Assembly (NCBI RefSeq): GCF_002751875.1
Contig: NZ_NMZM01000003.1
Span: forward strand, 248,001-312,000
From: Oceaniglobus indicus
GTDB lineage: Bacteria; Pseudomonadota; Alphaproteobacteria; Rhodobacterales; Rhodobacteraceae
DNA length: 64,000 bases
Direction: 5' to 3'
The notes beneath the pieces were generated by a model, which saw nothing but the letters and a program-made list of their open reading frames with translations, had not been told where the DNA came from and ran no database searches. This document shows positions 1 to 8,774 of the stretch, one piece after another. How positions within the stretch are numbered: the stretch's first letter is position 1; the number at the start of each line of letters is the position of its first letter. The translations under genes and the position numbers were made by a program.

Positions 1-267
1 GCTCCGCTGGCGTCGACCCTGATCGGATCGGCCCTGGATACGGCACTGTTCTTCACCATCGCCTTCTCGGCCACGCTGACCTTCATCGAACCGGGCAACG
101 ACACGTCGTGGGCCACCGGCCCGGTTCCGTTGCTGGGGGCAGGCCCGGCGTTGCCGCTCTGGGTGTCGCTGGCCGCCGCAGACTGGGGCGTCAAGATGGC
201 GCTGGCGGTGATCGCCCTGATACCTTTCCGCCTCATCGTGCGCCGGCTTGCGGCGAAAACCGCGTAA
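1..267 (+). CDS. yhhQ: Queuosine precursor transporter, C-terminal part (YhhQ/VUT family)
   Basis: The window opens inside this gene; the last 88 codons run to TAA at 265. The visible part has a hydrophobic segment with the family-like pattern GSALDTALFFTIAF, a polar loop, a second hydrophobic stretch (WVSLAAADWGVKMALAV) and a basic tail (RRLAAK), as expected for the last helices of the VUT/TIGR00697 family of inner-membrane importers of queuosine precursors. The N-terminal half lies outside the window, so identity rests on the C-terminal pattern as I remember it. It is followed at 338 by a tiny ORF and a terminator, not by a coupled gene. Confidence 0.72.
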   Translation, partial: APLASTLIGSALDTALFFTIAFSATLTFIEPGNDTSWATGPVPLLGAGPALPLWVSLAAADWGVKMALAVIALIPFRLIVRRLAAKTA

Positions 268-321
268 ATGGGTTTGACATATGACGAATCCATGCCACCC
301 TCCCCCCTATCGGCAACAACT

Positions 322-338
322 GAAAGGAGGTGGTCCAG
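322..338 (+). promoter_or_regulatory. Very long Shine-Dalgarno (17-nt match to 16S 3' end)
   Basis: GAAAGGAGGTGGTCCAG is the complement of the alphaproteobacterial 16S rRNA 3' tail (family knowledge: ...GGATCACCTCCTTTC) over 17 positions, with one G-U wobble. Its AGGAGG core (325-330) lies 7 nt before a GTG start at 338. Ordinary SD sequences in this window match 5-7 nt, so this is exceptional and may hold ribosomes or act as a regulatory leader. Confidence 0.7.
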
Positions 339-406
339 TGTCTAGAATGATCAACGAGATCGAGGTCGGAACAGTCATGGGGGCCGTCGCCCAAGGGCAA
401 TCCTGA
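338..406 (+). CDS. Tiny ORF, 22-residue peptide, GTG start
   Basis: GTG at 338 to TGA at 404-406 encodes a 22-residue peptide beginning MSRMINEIEV and ending VMGAVAQGQS. Evidence for translation is the extraordinary SD at ideal spacing. No family is recognised. It is soluble, with no signal peptide. Two hairpins follow (425-449 and a terminator at 465-491), so the unit looks like a short independent transcript of about 150-200 nt. It could encode a microprotein, or be a leader or dual-function small RNA whose ribosome loading matters more than its product. Function is not claimed. Confidence 0.5.
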   Translation: MSRMINEIEVGTVMGAVAQGQS

Positions 407-424
407 GGGCAGAACATCCATGAT

Positions 425-449
425 TGGGCTCCCGCTCTAACCGGGCCCA
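425..449 (+). other. Hairpin downstream of tiny ORF
   Basis: TGGGC (425-429) pairs with GCCCA (445-449) around a loop rich in C and T. It sits 19 nt after the stop of the 22-codon ORF and upstream of the terminator, so it is probably part of the same short RNA. Confidence 0.35.
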
Positions 450-464
450 TCTCCACATTGTTCG

Positions 465-495
465 AAGGGTCATCGCGCGGCGGTGACCCTTTTCG
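465..495 (+). terminator. Rho-independent terminator after tiny ORF
   Basis: AAGGGTCA (465-472) pairs perfectly with TGACCCTT (484-491) and is followed by further T residues. It closes the short transcript carrying the 22-codon ORF and separates it from the hypothetical gene at 587. Confidence 0.7.
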
Positions 496-586
496 TTTGT
501 CGGGAATGCCAACGCCGTTCACGGCCCCACACCGCGGGTTCCATTCGCGGATAAAATGCGCGCCGCAAACAACCAAGGCGCGAAAA

Positions 587-1042
587 ATGGACAACATCCG
601 CCCATCGCCGGTGTTTCGCCACAAGCTGTTACACCTTGGCAAAGGGATGGTGCAGAACACCGAAATGCATCCCCGCACGACATCCAGGCCCGTGGTCCGG
701 CCCCTCGATACTGCCGCGTTCCAGGAATTCGCGGTGGTGGCCCTGCTTGTGGACGGCGGCACGCCCCGCCACGTCGTCCGTGCCGCGATCCACCGCTATC
801 CCAAAGCGGCGGCGGGCGATGTGATGTTCGAGCTGATCTGCGTCGCGAACGATCTGCACGACCGGCACCGTGCCCGCACGACCGACACCCGTGCCCTTGC
901 CAACGCGCTGTTTCGCGCCTGCGCCATGCTGGCGGCAGACATCCACGCCATCGCCCATGACCGGCCCCACGGCGTGACCTGCGCCGACGTGGCCGCCTTC
1001 TGGGGCGATCAGGATGCATATTTCACCCCGCCCCCGGCCTGA
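587..1042 (+). CDS. Hypothetical protein
   Basis: A 151-residue protein with no recognised domain. It reads as a soluble, mostly alpha-helical protein, basic near the N-terminus, then alternating hydrophobic and charged residues (FQEFAVVALLVDGG..., ALFRACAMLAADIHAIAH) with several His. No signal peptide or membrane segment. ATG 587 is chosen because AAGGCG lies a suitable distance upstream; internal ATGs at 647 and 665 lack usable ribosome binding sites. It lies 59 bp before arfB on the same strand. The frame stays open further upstream but without a plausible start. Confidence 0.55.
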   Translation: MDNIRPSPVFRHKLLHLGKGMVQNTEMHPRTTSRPVVRPLDTAAFQEFAVVALLVDGGTPRHVVRAAIHRYPKAAAGDVMFELICVANDLHDRHRARTTDTRALANALFRACAMLAADIHAIAHDRPHGVTCADVAAFWGDQDAYFTPPPA

Positions 1043-1101
1043 ACCCGTTTCCACATCGGGGCTGCGCGCGTTATGAAGCCTGCGAAAGGCGGACACCAAC
1101 G

Positions 1102-1524
1102 ATGCTGAGGATAAACGACAGGATCACCATCGAGGATTGGGAGATCACGGAAAGCTTCCTGCGCGCCTCCGGTCCCGGCGGGCAGAACGTGAACAAGGTG
1201 TCCTCGGCCGTCGAACTCCGGTTCGAGGCTGAACGCTCTCCGAACCTGCCGCCCCCGGTCAAGACCCGGCTGTGCCGGCTGGCCGGTCGCCGCTGGACCA
1301 AGGAAGGCGCGCTGATCCTTCAGGTCGACGAAACCCGCAGCCAGGCCCGCAACCGCGACATCGCGCGCGACCGGCTGGCCGCCCTGATCCTCGAGGCGAC
1401 GAAAACGCCGAAGCGCCGGATCGCCACCCGCCCCACCCTCGGCGCCAAGAAACGCCGCCTGAAGGCCAAGAAGGTGCGCGGCGAGGTGAAAGCCCTGCGC
1501 GGCAACGTCTCGCCCGATGACTGA
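1102..1524 (+). CDS. arfB: Alternative ribosome-rescue peptidyl-tRNA hydrolase ArfB
   Basis: 140 residues, the usual ArfB (YaeJ) length. ArfB hydrolyses peptidyl-tRNA on ribosomes stalled without a stop codon: its GGQ domain enters the peptidyl transferase centre and its basic tail threads into the empty mRNA channel. Seen here: RASGPGGQNVNKVSSAVELRF at about residues 23-43 with the catalytic GGQ, and a C-terminal tail dense in Lys/Arg (KKRRLKAKKVRG) at about 118-130. It is too short for a class I release factor. SD AAAGGCGG precedes ATG 1102. It stands alone, followed by a repeat element. Confidence 0.95.
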   Translation: MLRINDRITIEDWEITESFLRASGPGGQNVNKVSSAVELRFEAERSPNLPPPVKTRLCRLAGRRWTKEGALILQVDETRSQARNRDIARDRLAALILEATKTPKRRIATRPTLGAKKRRLKAKKVRGEVKALRGNVSPDD

Positions 1525-1535
1525 GCCGCGCTCCC

Positions 1536-1598
1536 GGTCTTTTTCTTGCCCCATCAACTCCGGGGGACGTCCCGCAGGGACGGGGGGCTGGCCCCCTG
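1536..1598 (+). repeat. Degenerate copy of intergenic repeat family, with GC hairpin
   Basis: Starts GGTCTTTTTCTTGCC like other copies in this window, has a degenerate CAACTCCGGGGG core, then GGGGGC-TG-GCCCCC which can fold as a hairpin. It fills the gap between arfB and the aminotransferase gene. Compare copies at 10405, 14216, 26935 and 42812. Confidence 0.4.
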
Positions 1599-1622
1599 CG
1601 CGCTTTGCGGTAAAACACTGCC

Positions 1623-2852
1623 ATGGATGATCTCATTGCCCGCCGCACCGCGCGCCTCGGACCGAACGTTCCGACCTTCTATGACCGGCCCCTGCACCTT
1701 GTGCGGGGCGAAGGCGTCTGGCTGTGGGACGCCGACGGCAAGCGCTATCTCGATTGCTACAACAACGTCCCCCACGTCGGCCATTGCCACCCCCATGTGA
1801 CCGACGCCATCGCCCGTCAGTCCGCGACGCTGAACACCCACACCCGGTATCTGCACGACGGCATCCTCGACCTGCTTGACCGCATCTGCGGCACGCTGGG
1901 CCACGGGCTGACCCAGGGTCTGCTGACCTGCACGGGGTCCGAGGCGAACGATGTCGCGCTGCGCATGGCGCAGGCCGTCACCGGCAACACCGGCATCATC
2001 GCCACCGACAACACCTATCATGGCAACACCACGGCCACGGCCCAGCTGTCCACGCGCCGCCCGCCCATCGGCGGCTATCCCCCCCATGTCCGGCTGGTTC
2101 CGGCGCCGGAATCCGATACCGACCCGGCGGCCTTCGCCGCCCATGTCGCCGACGCGATCGCCGATCTGCAATCCACGCCGCACGGCTTTTCCGCCATGAT
2201 GCTCTGTCCGATCTTCGCCAACGAAGGTCTGCCCAACGTGGCACCGGGGTTCTTCGACGCCGCCGCGCGCGAAATCCGGCGGGCAAGCGGGTTGATCCTG
2301 TGCGACGAGGTGCAACCGGGGTTCGGACGCATCGGGCAATGGTGGGGGCACGACTGGCTGGGGATCGCGCCCGATGTCGTGACAATGGGCAAGCCCATGG
2401 GCAACGGTCATCCCGTGGCCGGCGTCATCGCCACCGAACCCGTGATGGCCGCGTTCCGCAACGCATTCGGCTATTTCAACACCTTCGGCGGCAATCCGGT
2501 GTCGGCCGCCGCCGCCAACGCCGTGCTGGACGTGATCGAGGGCGACGCGCTGATCCCCCACGCCGCCGCCATGGGCGCCCATGCGCTGGACCGTCTGAAA
2601 TCCGTCACCCACCCGGCCATCACCGAGGTGCGCGGCAACGGGTTGTTCTTCGGTCTGGTGCTGGAAGAAGACGGCGCCCCCGCGACGGCACTTGCCACCC
2701 GGATCGTCGAGGCGATGAAGGACCGTGGCATATTGATCGGGCGGATCGGGCGGCACATGAACATCCTCAAGATGCGCCCGCCGATGCCGATCCGCGCGGG
2801 CGAGATCGACCTGGCCATCGACACCCTGCAATCGGTGATGGACGCGCAATGA
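1623..2852 (+). CDS. Class III PLP aminotransferase, phospho-lyase type
   Basis: 409-residue fold-type I PLP enzyme of aminotransferase class III. Seen: N-terminal GVWLWDADGKRYLDCYNNVPHVGHCHP (about 28-54), CTGSEANDVALRMAQ for phosphate binding (about 103-118), NTYHGNT, CDEVQPGFGR for the PLP-ring Asp, and TMGKPMGNGHPVAGV with the Schiff-base Lys near 258. The VGHCHP and NTHTRYLHD segments resemble the ethanolamine-phosphate/5-phosphohydroxylysine phospho-lyases (AGXT2L1/2), which eliminate phosphate and ammonia instead of transaminating. Its stop overlaps the start of a small-molecule kinase (ATGA at 2849-2852), fitting a kinase-then-lyase route. The substrate is inferred, not shown. Confidence 0.85.
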   Translation: MDDLIARRTARLGPNVPTFYDRPLHLVRGEGVWLWDADGKRYLDCYNNVPHVGHCHPHVTDAIARQSATLNTHTRYLHDGILDLLDRICGTLGHGLTQGLLTCTGSEANDVALRMAQAVTGNTGIIATDNTYHGNTTATAQLSTRRPPIGGYPPHVRLVPAPESDTDPAAFAAHVADAIADLQSTPHGFSAMMLCPIFANEGLPNVAPGFFDAAAREIRRASGLILCDEVQPGFGRIGQWWGHDWLGIAPDVVTMGKPMGNGHPVAGVIATEPVMAAFRNAFGYFNTFGGNPVSAAAANAVLDVIEGDALIPHAAAMGAHALDRLKSVTHPAITEVRGNGLFFGLVLEEDGAPATALATRIVEAMKDRGILIGRIGRHMNILKMRPPMPIRAGEIDLAIDTLQSVMDAQ

Positions 2853-3784
2853 CCCCCGACGACATCCAGGCCCATGCCATCGCCGCCCTGCGCCTGTGGG
2901 GCTGCGACAATGCCACGCCGCGCCTGATCCGCAACCGCGAGAACGCGGTGTTCGACGTGACCCTGCCGGACGGACAGCGGGCCGCTCTGCGCCTGCACCG
3001 TGCGGGATACCAGACCGATCCGGCAATCCGCTCGGAACTGGTCTGGACCGAGGCACTGGCGGACGCGGCCATCCCCTGCCCGCGTCCGATCCGCACGCTG
3101 GAGGGCGATCTTCTGGGCAAACCGGCGTTCGGGCCGCGCGCGTCGCTGGTGACATGGATCGACGCCGCGCCCATCGGTGCCGACGGCGAACCCTTCGCGG
3201 GCACCGATGGGCAGCAGGCCGATCTCTATCACCGGCTGGGCCGGCTGACCGCCGACATGCACCGCGCCACCGATGCCTGGACCCCGCCCGGCGATTTCGA
3301 ACGCCCCCGTTGGGATCTGGACGGGCTGACCGGCGATGTTCCGCTGTGGGGACGCTTCTGGCAGAACTCTGCGCTCAGCGACGGGGACGCCGATTTCCTG
3401 ACCGAGGTCCGTGACGCGCTGCGCGCCCGGCTGTCGGCACGGGCGTGGGACACCGGGCTGATCCACGCCGACCTGTTGCAGGAAAACCTGCTGGCGCGCG
3501 ACGGCATTCTGCATGTCATCGATTTCGACGACAGCGGTTTCGGCTATCGCCTCTATGATCTGGGCACCGCGATGATCCAGCATTGCGATGCATCCAACCG
3601 CGCCGACCTGACGGCGGCGCTGTGCGACGGGTATGGCGGCGGGCACGACGACATCGACATGTTCACCCTGCTGCGTGCGCTGGCGTCCTGCGGCTGGATC
3701 ATGCCGCGCACGACGCCCGCCGATCCGCGTCGCAGGACCTATGCCGAGCGGGCGCTGCGCCTGGCGCGCGCCTGGTCGGCATAG
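2849..3784 (+). CDS. APH-family small-molecule kinase (phosphotransferase)
   Basis: 311 residues with a protein-kinase-like APH fold. Seen: ATP-binding N-lobe (NRENAVFDVTLPDG, then a Lys/Glu-bearing strand), catalytic loop LIHADLLQENLL (about 208-219) and metal-binding HVIDFDDSGFGYRLYDLG (about 227-244). These match the homoserine-kinase-II/choline/hydroxylysine kinase group. The start overlaps the stop of the upstream class III aminotransferase by 4 nt, so the two are translationally coupled. In animals and some bacteria the pair hydroxylysine kinase plus phospho-lyase works in sequence (family knowledge); a similar amino-alcohol substrate is my inference. Long upstream reading in the same frame is only a shadow of the aminotransferase. 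Confidence 0.82.
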   Translation: MTPDDIQAHAIAALRLWGCDNATPRLIRNRENAVFDVTLPDGQRAALRLHRAGYQTDPAIRSELVWTEALADAAIPCPRPIRTLEGDLLGKPAFGPRASLVTWIDAAPIGADGEPFAGTDGQQADLYHRLGRLTADMHRATDAWTPPGDFERPRWDLDGLTGDVPLWGRFWQNSALSDGDADFLTEVRDALRARLSARAWDTGLIHADLLQENLLARDGILHVIDFDDSGFGYRLYDLGTAMIQHCDASNRADLTAALCDGYGGGHDDIDMFTLLRALASCGWIMPRTTPADPRRRTYAERALRLARAWSA

Positions 3785-3794
3785 GCGGCGACGT

Positions 3795-5087
3795 TCAGAC
3801 GAACAACCGTTGGGCGTCCTGTTCGCCGACATCGAACACCCGCTTGTAGCGTTCGATTTCGTCCGCCGGCCCCATGGCCTTGTTCGGATTGTCCGACAGT
3901 TTCACCGTCGGGCGGCCGTTGGCCGACACGGCCTTGCAGACCAGCGAGAACGGCGCCAGCGCGTCTTCCGGCACCAGGCCGCGGAAATCATTGGTCAGCA
4001 ACGTCCCCCACCCGAACGACACCCGGACCCGTCCGGCAAACTGGTGCAGCAACTGGCGGATCTTGGCCACGTCCAGACCGTCCGAGAAGATCACCAGCTT
4101 TTCGCGCGGATCCTCGCCGCGCGATTTCCACCATGCAATGGCCGTTTCCGCCCCCGTCGCCGGATCGCCCGAATCGATGCGGATGCCGGTCCAGCCCGCC
4201 AGCCAGTCGGGCGCATGCCTGAGAAAGCCGGGGGTGCCATAGGTGTCGGGCAACATGATGCGCAGGTTGCCTTCGTGTTCGTCGTGCCAGTCGGCCAGCA
4301 CGTCATAGGGGGCGCGGCGCAATTCGGCATCGGTGTCGGCCAGCGCGGAATAAACCATGGGCAGTTCGTGAGCGTTGGTGCCGATCGCCTCCATCTCGCG
4401 GTTCTTGGCGATCAGGCAGTTCGAGGTGCCGGTGAAATTGTCGCCCAGCCCTTCCTGCATGGCCTGCACGCACCAATCCTGCCACAGGAAAGAATGCCGC
4501 CGCCGGGTGCCGAAATCGGCCAGCTTCAGCCCCGGCAGATCGCGCAGCCCTTCGACCTTTTCCCACAGCTTGGTCATCGCTCGGGCATAGAGCACCTGCA
4601 ATTCGAACCGGCCCATGTCGTCGAGCACGCGGCGTGAGCGCAGTTCCATCAGCACCGACAACGCCGGAATTTCCCACAGCATCACCTCGGGCCACGCGCC
4701 CTCGAACGTCAGTTCATACTGGCCGTCGCGTTTTTCCAGCTCATAGGCCGGCAGACGCAGCGTTTCGAACCAGTCCATGAACTCGGGCGTGAACATCTGC
4801 CGCTTGCCGTAAAAGGTGTTGCCGCGCATCCATGTAGATTCGCCGCGCGACAGCGACAGCGACCGGATGTGATCCAGTTGTTCGCGCAATTCGCCCTCGT
4901 CGATCAGGTCGGCCAGACGGATCGATTTGGTCCGGTTGATGAGCGAGAAGGTCACCCGCACGTCGGGTTTGTTGCGAAACACCGACTGGCACATCAGCAG
5001 CTTGTAGAAGTCGGTATCGATCAGCGAGCGCACGATCGGGTCGATCTTCCACTTGTGGTTCCAGACGCGGGTGGCGATATCGACCAT
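3795..5087 (-). CDS. pncB: Nicotinate phosphoribosyltransferase
   Basis: 430 residues. Makes nicotinate mononucleotide from nicotinate, PRPP and ATP in NAD salvage. Seen: [12 protein letters not shown] near residue 20 (substrate-site Tyr), [12 protein letters not shown] near 180, [24 protein letters not shown] and [10 protein letters not shown] for phosphate binding in the C-terminal barrel half. ATG 5087 is chosen for its AAAGGACG ribosome site; the reading frame stays open 90 codons upstream but that part is low-complexity shadow. The partner nicotinamidase pncA lies about 3.7 kb away on the same strand. It ends 10 bp from the convergent kinase gene. Confidence 0.95.
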   Translation of the reverse strand: MVDIATRVWNHKWKIDPIVRSLIDTDFYKLLMCQSVFRNKPDVRVTFSLINRTKSIRLADLIDEGELREQLDHIRSLSLSRGESTWMRGNTFYGKRQMFTPEFMDWFETLRLPAYELEKRDGQYELTFEGAWPEVMLWEIPALSVLMELRSRRVLDDMGRFELQVLYARAMTKLWEKVEGLRDLPGLKLADFGTRRRHSFLWQDWCVQAMQEGLGDNFTGTSNCLIAKNREMEAIGTNAHELPMVYSALADTDAELRRAPYDVLADWHDEHEGNLRIMLPDTYGTPGFLRHAPDWLAGWTGIRIDSGDPATGAETAIAWWKSRGEDPREKLVIFSDGLDVAKIRQLLHQFAGRVRVSFGWGTLLTNDFRGLVPEDALAPFSLVCKAVSANGRPTVKLSDNPNKAMGPADEIERYKRVFDVGEQDAQRLFV

Positions 5088-5347
5088 GCTTTCGTCCTTT
5101 CCGGGCCACGGGGGCGGGCCTGCGGCGCCATCTGGCCCATCCGTGGACCGCAGGGCAAGGGGCAAGCCGGGTCTGAAACAACGGAGCGCCTGCGGCGCAC
5201 GCGATCCGGCCCTTCGGGCCTGTGGGCGTTCGGGACGCACGTCGGGGCATTCCCGACCGGTGCGATCACGCCGATACCCCTTGCGGTCGCCTTGGCAATC
5301 GCCACGTGGACCGTTAAGCCACACGCGCAGCAAAAGGGGGTTACCAC

Positions 5348-6274
5348 ATGGCCGCAACGGTGTTCATCGACGGCGAAGTCGGCACGACGGGATTGCAGAT
5401 CCGCGAGCGTCTGGCAAAGCGCGAAGATCTGACATTGATTTCGCTGCCCGAGGCAAAGCGCAAGGACGCCGCGGCGCGCAAGGATGCCTTCGCGCGCGCG
5501 GATGTCGCGATCCTGTGCCTGCCGGACGACGCCGCCCGCGAAGCGGTGGCGTTGTGCGACGGGCTGGACACCCGGCTGATCGATGCCTCGACCGCCCATC
5601 GCACCGCCGATGGCTGGACCTACGGCTTCCCCGAGTTGAAGCCCGGCCAGGCCGACGCCATCGCCAAAGCCGACCGGGTGTCGAACCCCGGCTGTTATTC
5701 GACCTGCGCCATCGCCTTGCTGGCGCCGCTGGTCGACGCGGACCTGATGGCGACCGACACCGCCTGTGCGATCTTCGGCATTTCCGGATACACCGGCGGC
5801 GGCAAGGCCATGGTGGCCGAGTTCGAAGGCGATACACCCCCCGGACCGTTCATCTATGCCACCGGCCAGACTCACAAGCACCTGCCCGAGATCATAGCCC
5901 GCACCGGTCTGACCATGACACCGATCTTCACGCCCTCGGTCGGCCAATATGCCCAGGGCATGGTGGTGCAGATCCCGCTGTATTCCGCCGCTCTGAAGGG
6001 GCGCCCGGACCGGGCCGCCATCCACGCCGCGCTGGCCGCGCATTACAAGGCCAGCCGTTTCGTGACAGTGCGCCCGCTGGACCAGGTCGAGCCGCGCGAG
6101 AACCCGCAGAAGCTGAACGGAACCAACCGGTTGGAGCTGGCCGTGCTGGGCGACGATGCGACCGGTCGACTGGTGGTGTCGGCGATCCTCGACAACCTCG
6201 GCAAGGGCGCGTCGGGGGCGGCAGTGCAGAACCTGAACCTGATGCTGGGTCTTGACGAGGGTGCAGGCCTCTAG
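5348..6274 (+). CDS. argC: N-acetyl-gamma-glutamyl-phosphate reductase
   Basis: 308 residues, the shorter type-2 ArgC length. NADPH-dependent reduction of N-acetylglutamyl phosphate to the semialdehyde, third step of arginine synthesis. Seen: N-terminal nucleotide fold ([18 protein letters not shown]), [17 protein letters not shown] with the catalytic Cys near residue 117, [13 protein letters not shown], and THKHLPEI with a conserved His. SD AAAGGGGG precedes ATG 5348. It is divergent from pncB across a 260-bp gap rich in GC and convergent with the next gene (13 bp apart). argH of the same pathway lies at 27.6 kb; the other arg genes are not in the window. Confidence 0.95.
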   Translation: MAATVFIDGEVGTTGLQIRERLAKREDLTLISLPEAKRKDAAARKDAFARADVAILCLPDDAAREAVALCDGLDTRLIDASTAHRTADGWTYGFPELKPGQADAIAKADRVSNPGCYSTCAIALLAPLVDADLMATDTACAIFGISGYTGGGKAMVAEFEGDTPPGPFIYATGQTHKHLPEIIARTGLTMTPIFTPSVGQYAQGMVVQIPLYSAALKGRPDRAAIHAALAAHYKASRFVTVRPLDQVEPRENPQKLNGTNRLELAVLGDDATGRLVVSAILDNLGKGASGAAVQNLNLMLGLDEGAGL

Positions 6275-6287
6275 GCCCGGCCCCGGA

Positions 6288-7568
6288 TCACCCCTGCCGC
6301 GCCAGCGCCGCCCAGGTCCGTCCCAGCACGGCGCGCCGTTCGGCGACGACGGCGCGACCGGCCTGAACCATCGCGGCCCGCACCGCCGGATCGGCCAGGC
6401 GCCGCACCTCTGCGGCGATGGCATCGGCATCGGCGCAGGTAGTTGCCGCGCCTGCCGTATCCAGAGCCTCATATGTTTCGGCAAAATCGCCCACCGACGG
6501 GCCATGCAACACCGGCCGGTCCAGCACGACCGCCTCGAACGGGTTCTTGCCGCGATGCTCGGGCCCCGGCACGTTCAGCGAGTTGCCCATGAACACCACG
6601 TCCGCCAGACGATACCACAATCCCATTTCGCCGATCGTGTCGGCCAGATAAACGTTCGTATCCGGTTCGATTTCCTCGCCGCGCGAGCGGCGTGCCGTTT
6701 TCAGACCCCGCGCCTGTGCGGCGCGTTCGGCGCTCTCGGAATCGGACAGATCGCGCGGCGCGAGAACCATCAGATGCGTGTCCCTTAACGCAAGCTGCCC
6801 GTCGCAGAGCGTATCGACCTCACGTCGCGAAAAGGATGCGGCAAGCCAACAAGACCGCTGGCCAAGATTGTCGCGCAACTGCTGCAACGCGCGCGTGTCG
6901 CAGGGCAATGGCGCCGCCGCCGCCTTCAGCGACCCGAGAACCTGCACCCGGTCGGCGGCCACACCCAGCGCGCGAAAACGTTCGGCGCTGTCGTCATCCT
7001 GGACCAGGACGATATCGAACAGACGTAACAGATCCCGGAACATCCCCCGCCCGCGCGACCGTTTCGCAAAGTTCGCGGGCGATATGCGCGAGTTGATCAG
7101 GGCCAGCGGAATACCCCGCCGGTGCGCCGCCAGCAGAAGGCCGGGCCAAAGGTCAAGCTCGGTCACGACCGCCCGATCGGGCCTCCAATGGTCCAGGAAC
7201 CGCCGCACGGGTCCGGCTGAATCAACCGGCAGGAACTGATGGATCACCCGCGGGGGCAGACCGACGCGGCCCAGCGCGACGGCCGACGTGCGGGTCGATG
7301 TGGTCAGCAGGATATGCGCCTCGGGCCGCTCGCGCCCGGCCAGCGCCAGCAGCGGCAACAACGCCAGACTCTCGCCAACGCTGAGCGCATGAAACCACAA
7401 GACCGGACCCGGGGGGCGATCCGCCATGTCGTGCGCGAACTTTTCGGCCACCCGCGCGCCATCTTCCTTGCCGCGCCGCACCCGGCGCGCCATGGCCAGC
7501 CGCCACAGGGGTTCGGACACCGCCGCGAAGGCCAGATAAGCGGTCATCCCTGCCGATTGTCGTGCCAT
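6288..7568 (-). CDS. Kdo-transferase-like glycosyltransferase (GT30 fold)
   Basis: 426 residues resembling WaaA/KdtA, which adds Kdo to lipid A at the inner membrane. Seen: N-terminal hydrophobic anchor (AYLAFAAVSEPLWRL), LWFHALSVGESLALLPLL near 58, TELDLWPGLLL near 134 (the family Glu of ESEIWPN is kept but its neighbours differ), SRISPANF, then a C-terminal GNSLNVPGPEHRGKNPFEAV in place of the usual G-G-S-HGGHNP box. It is clearly divergent, so a second Kdo transferase or another sugar transfer is possible. Start ATG 7568 has GGAGGG upstream. It is divergent from a rhamnan-synthesis-F-like gene. Confidence 0.72.
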   Translation of the reverse strand: MARQSAGMTAYLAFAAVSEPLWRLAMARRVRRGKEDGARVAEKFAHDMADRPPGPVLWFHALSVGESLALLPLLALAGRERPEAHILLTTSTRTSAVALGRVGLPPRVIHQFLPVDSAGPVRRFLDHWRPDRAVVTELDLWPGLLLAAHRRGIPLALINSRISPANFAKRSRGRGMFRDLLRLFDIVLVQDDDSAERFRALGVAADRVQVLGSLKAAAAPLPCDTRALQQLRDNLGQRSCWLAASFSRREVDTLCDGQLALRDTHLMVLAPRDLSDSESAERAAQARGLKTARRSRGEEIEPDTNVYLADTIGEMGLWYRLADVVFMGNSLNVPGPEHRGKNPFEAVVLDRPVLHGPSVGDFAETYEALDTAGAATTCADADAIAAEVRRLADPAVRAAMVQAGRAVVAERRAVLGRTWAALARQG

Positions 7569-7640
7569 GTCACCCTCCGGTTGCCGCGCGCGCGCCCCGG
7601 CTGTAGCACGGGGCGCAGCGGTCGACAAAGGCACAGCGCG

Positions 7641-8774
7641 ATGACATCCAAGCTCCCCCCGTGGAAGATCCGCCGCGAGGCCGCCCGGCTAGGCCAACAG
7701 ATCCTGGCCGCATCGGAACGGATCACCGGACCGCTGAAACGGGCGCGGTTCGCACGCACGCGCGCCGCCAACACCCGCATCACCGACGGCGCGCTGGCCG
7801 GCGCGGCCAAGGTTGCCATCTTCGTTATCTTTCAGCCGGGCGGTGTTTCGCGGTCCGTTCACGACACCTGCCGCCACCTGGCACGTCGGGGATACGCGCC
7901 GCTGGTGGTCAGCAACGGCGCGCTGTCCGACGCCGATCGCACCACCCTGGCCGCCCTATCCTGGCGGCTGATCGAGCGGCCCAACTTCGGCTATGACTTC
8001 GGCGGCTACCTTGAAGGGGTGCAGGATCTCGGGCGCCTGAACCGCGCCCCGGACACCCTGATCATGATGAACGACAGCACCTGGTTCCCGACCCTGGCCA
8101 ATGAGACCGTCATCCCCGAGATGGAGGCCAGCACCGCACAGTTCCTGGGTGCGCAGATGTTCGGGCGGCTCGACGGGCCCAACCGCAAGGGGCGCGGGCC
8201 GATGCTCGGGTCGTATTTCCTGATGTTCAAGGGCGCAGTACTGGGCCATCCGGCCTTCACCGGCTTCTGGGCCGACTACAAGCTGTCGTCGAACAAGGAG
8301 ATCGTCCTGCGGCGCGGCGAACGTGCGCTGTCCGACCGGCTGATCGGGGCGGGCATTCCGGCGCAGGGCGTCTTTACCCGCGCGCGGTTTGGCGCGGTTC
8401 TCGACCGCCTCGGCCCGGCCGAATTGCACGATGCTTTGCGCTTTGCCATCTGCATGTCCCCTGAACTCGAATCGCGAAGGGCCGCCCATTGCGCCCTGCC
8501 GCACGCGCCCGGCCCGTGGGCAGACGAGGCGCGCGCCATCCTCGGGGCGGCGGCGGATGCCAAGAACTACATCGGTTCTGTGCCGCTGGTGGCGATCCGG
8601 CACATGGGGATGCCGTTCGTGAAGAAGAACAATGAAATGCACTATCAACGGGGGCGCCGCGCCCTGCTCGACGCCCTCGACGAAGGATTGATCCCCGGCT
8701 TCGACCCCATTGTGCACGCCGAACTGGAACGTCGGGTCGGCGCCCGGTCCGACGCCGGTCGCCGATCCGGCTAG
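7641..8774 (+). CDS. Rhamnan synthesis protein F-like glycan protein
   Basis: 377 residues. Seen: VAIFVIFQPGGVSRSVHDTCRHLARRGYAPLVVSNG near residue 55, NFGYDFGGYLEGV near 115, MMNDSTWFPTLA near 140 and GSYFLMFKGAVL near 192, the pattern of the RgpF family (Pfam RgpF), which modifies cell-surface polysaccharides. A basic amphipathic N-terminus (KLPPWKIRREAARLG) suggests membrane contact. It faces the Kdo-transferase-like gene, so both may act on lipopolysaccharide or capsule. It overlaps convergent pncA by 4 nt at GCTAGC. No strong SD is seen before ATG 7641. Confidence 0.72.
   Translation: MTSKLPPWKIRREAARLGQQILAASERITGPLKRARFARTRAANTRITDGALAGAAKVAIFVIFQPGGVSRSVHDTCRHLARRGYAPLVVSNGALSDADRTTLAALSWRLIERPNFGYDFGGYLEGVQDLGRLNRAPDTLIMMNDSTWFPTLANETVIPEMEASTAQFLGAQMFGRLDGPNRKGRGPMLGSYFLMFKGAVLGHPAFTGFWADYKLSSNKEIVLRRGERALSDRLIGAGIPAQGVFTRARFGAVLDRLGPAELHDALRFAICMSPELESRRAAHCALPHAPGPWADEARAILGAAADAKNYIGSVPLVAIRHMGMPFVKKNNEMHYQRGRRALLDALDEGLIPGFDPIVHAELERRVGARSDAGRRSG

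Noticed and set aside
458-586. An upstream start for the hypothetical protein at 587
   Set aside because: Would overlap the terminator at 465-495 and adds low-complexity residues.
2300-2848. Upstream extension of the kinase frame into the aminotransferase gene
   Set aside because: The aminotransferase frame carries all family motifs; the extension is Arg-rich shadow.
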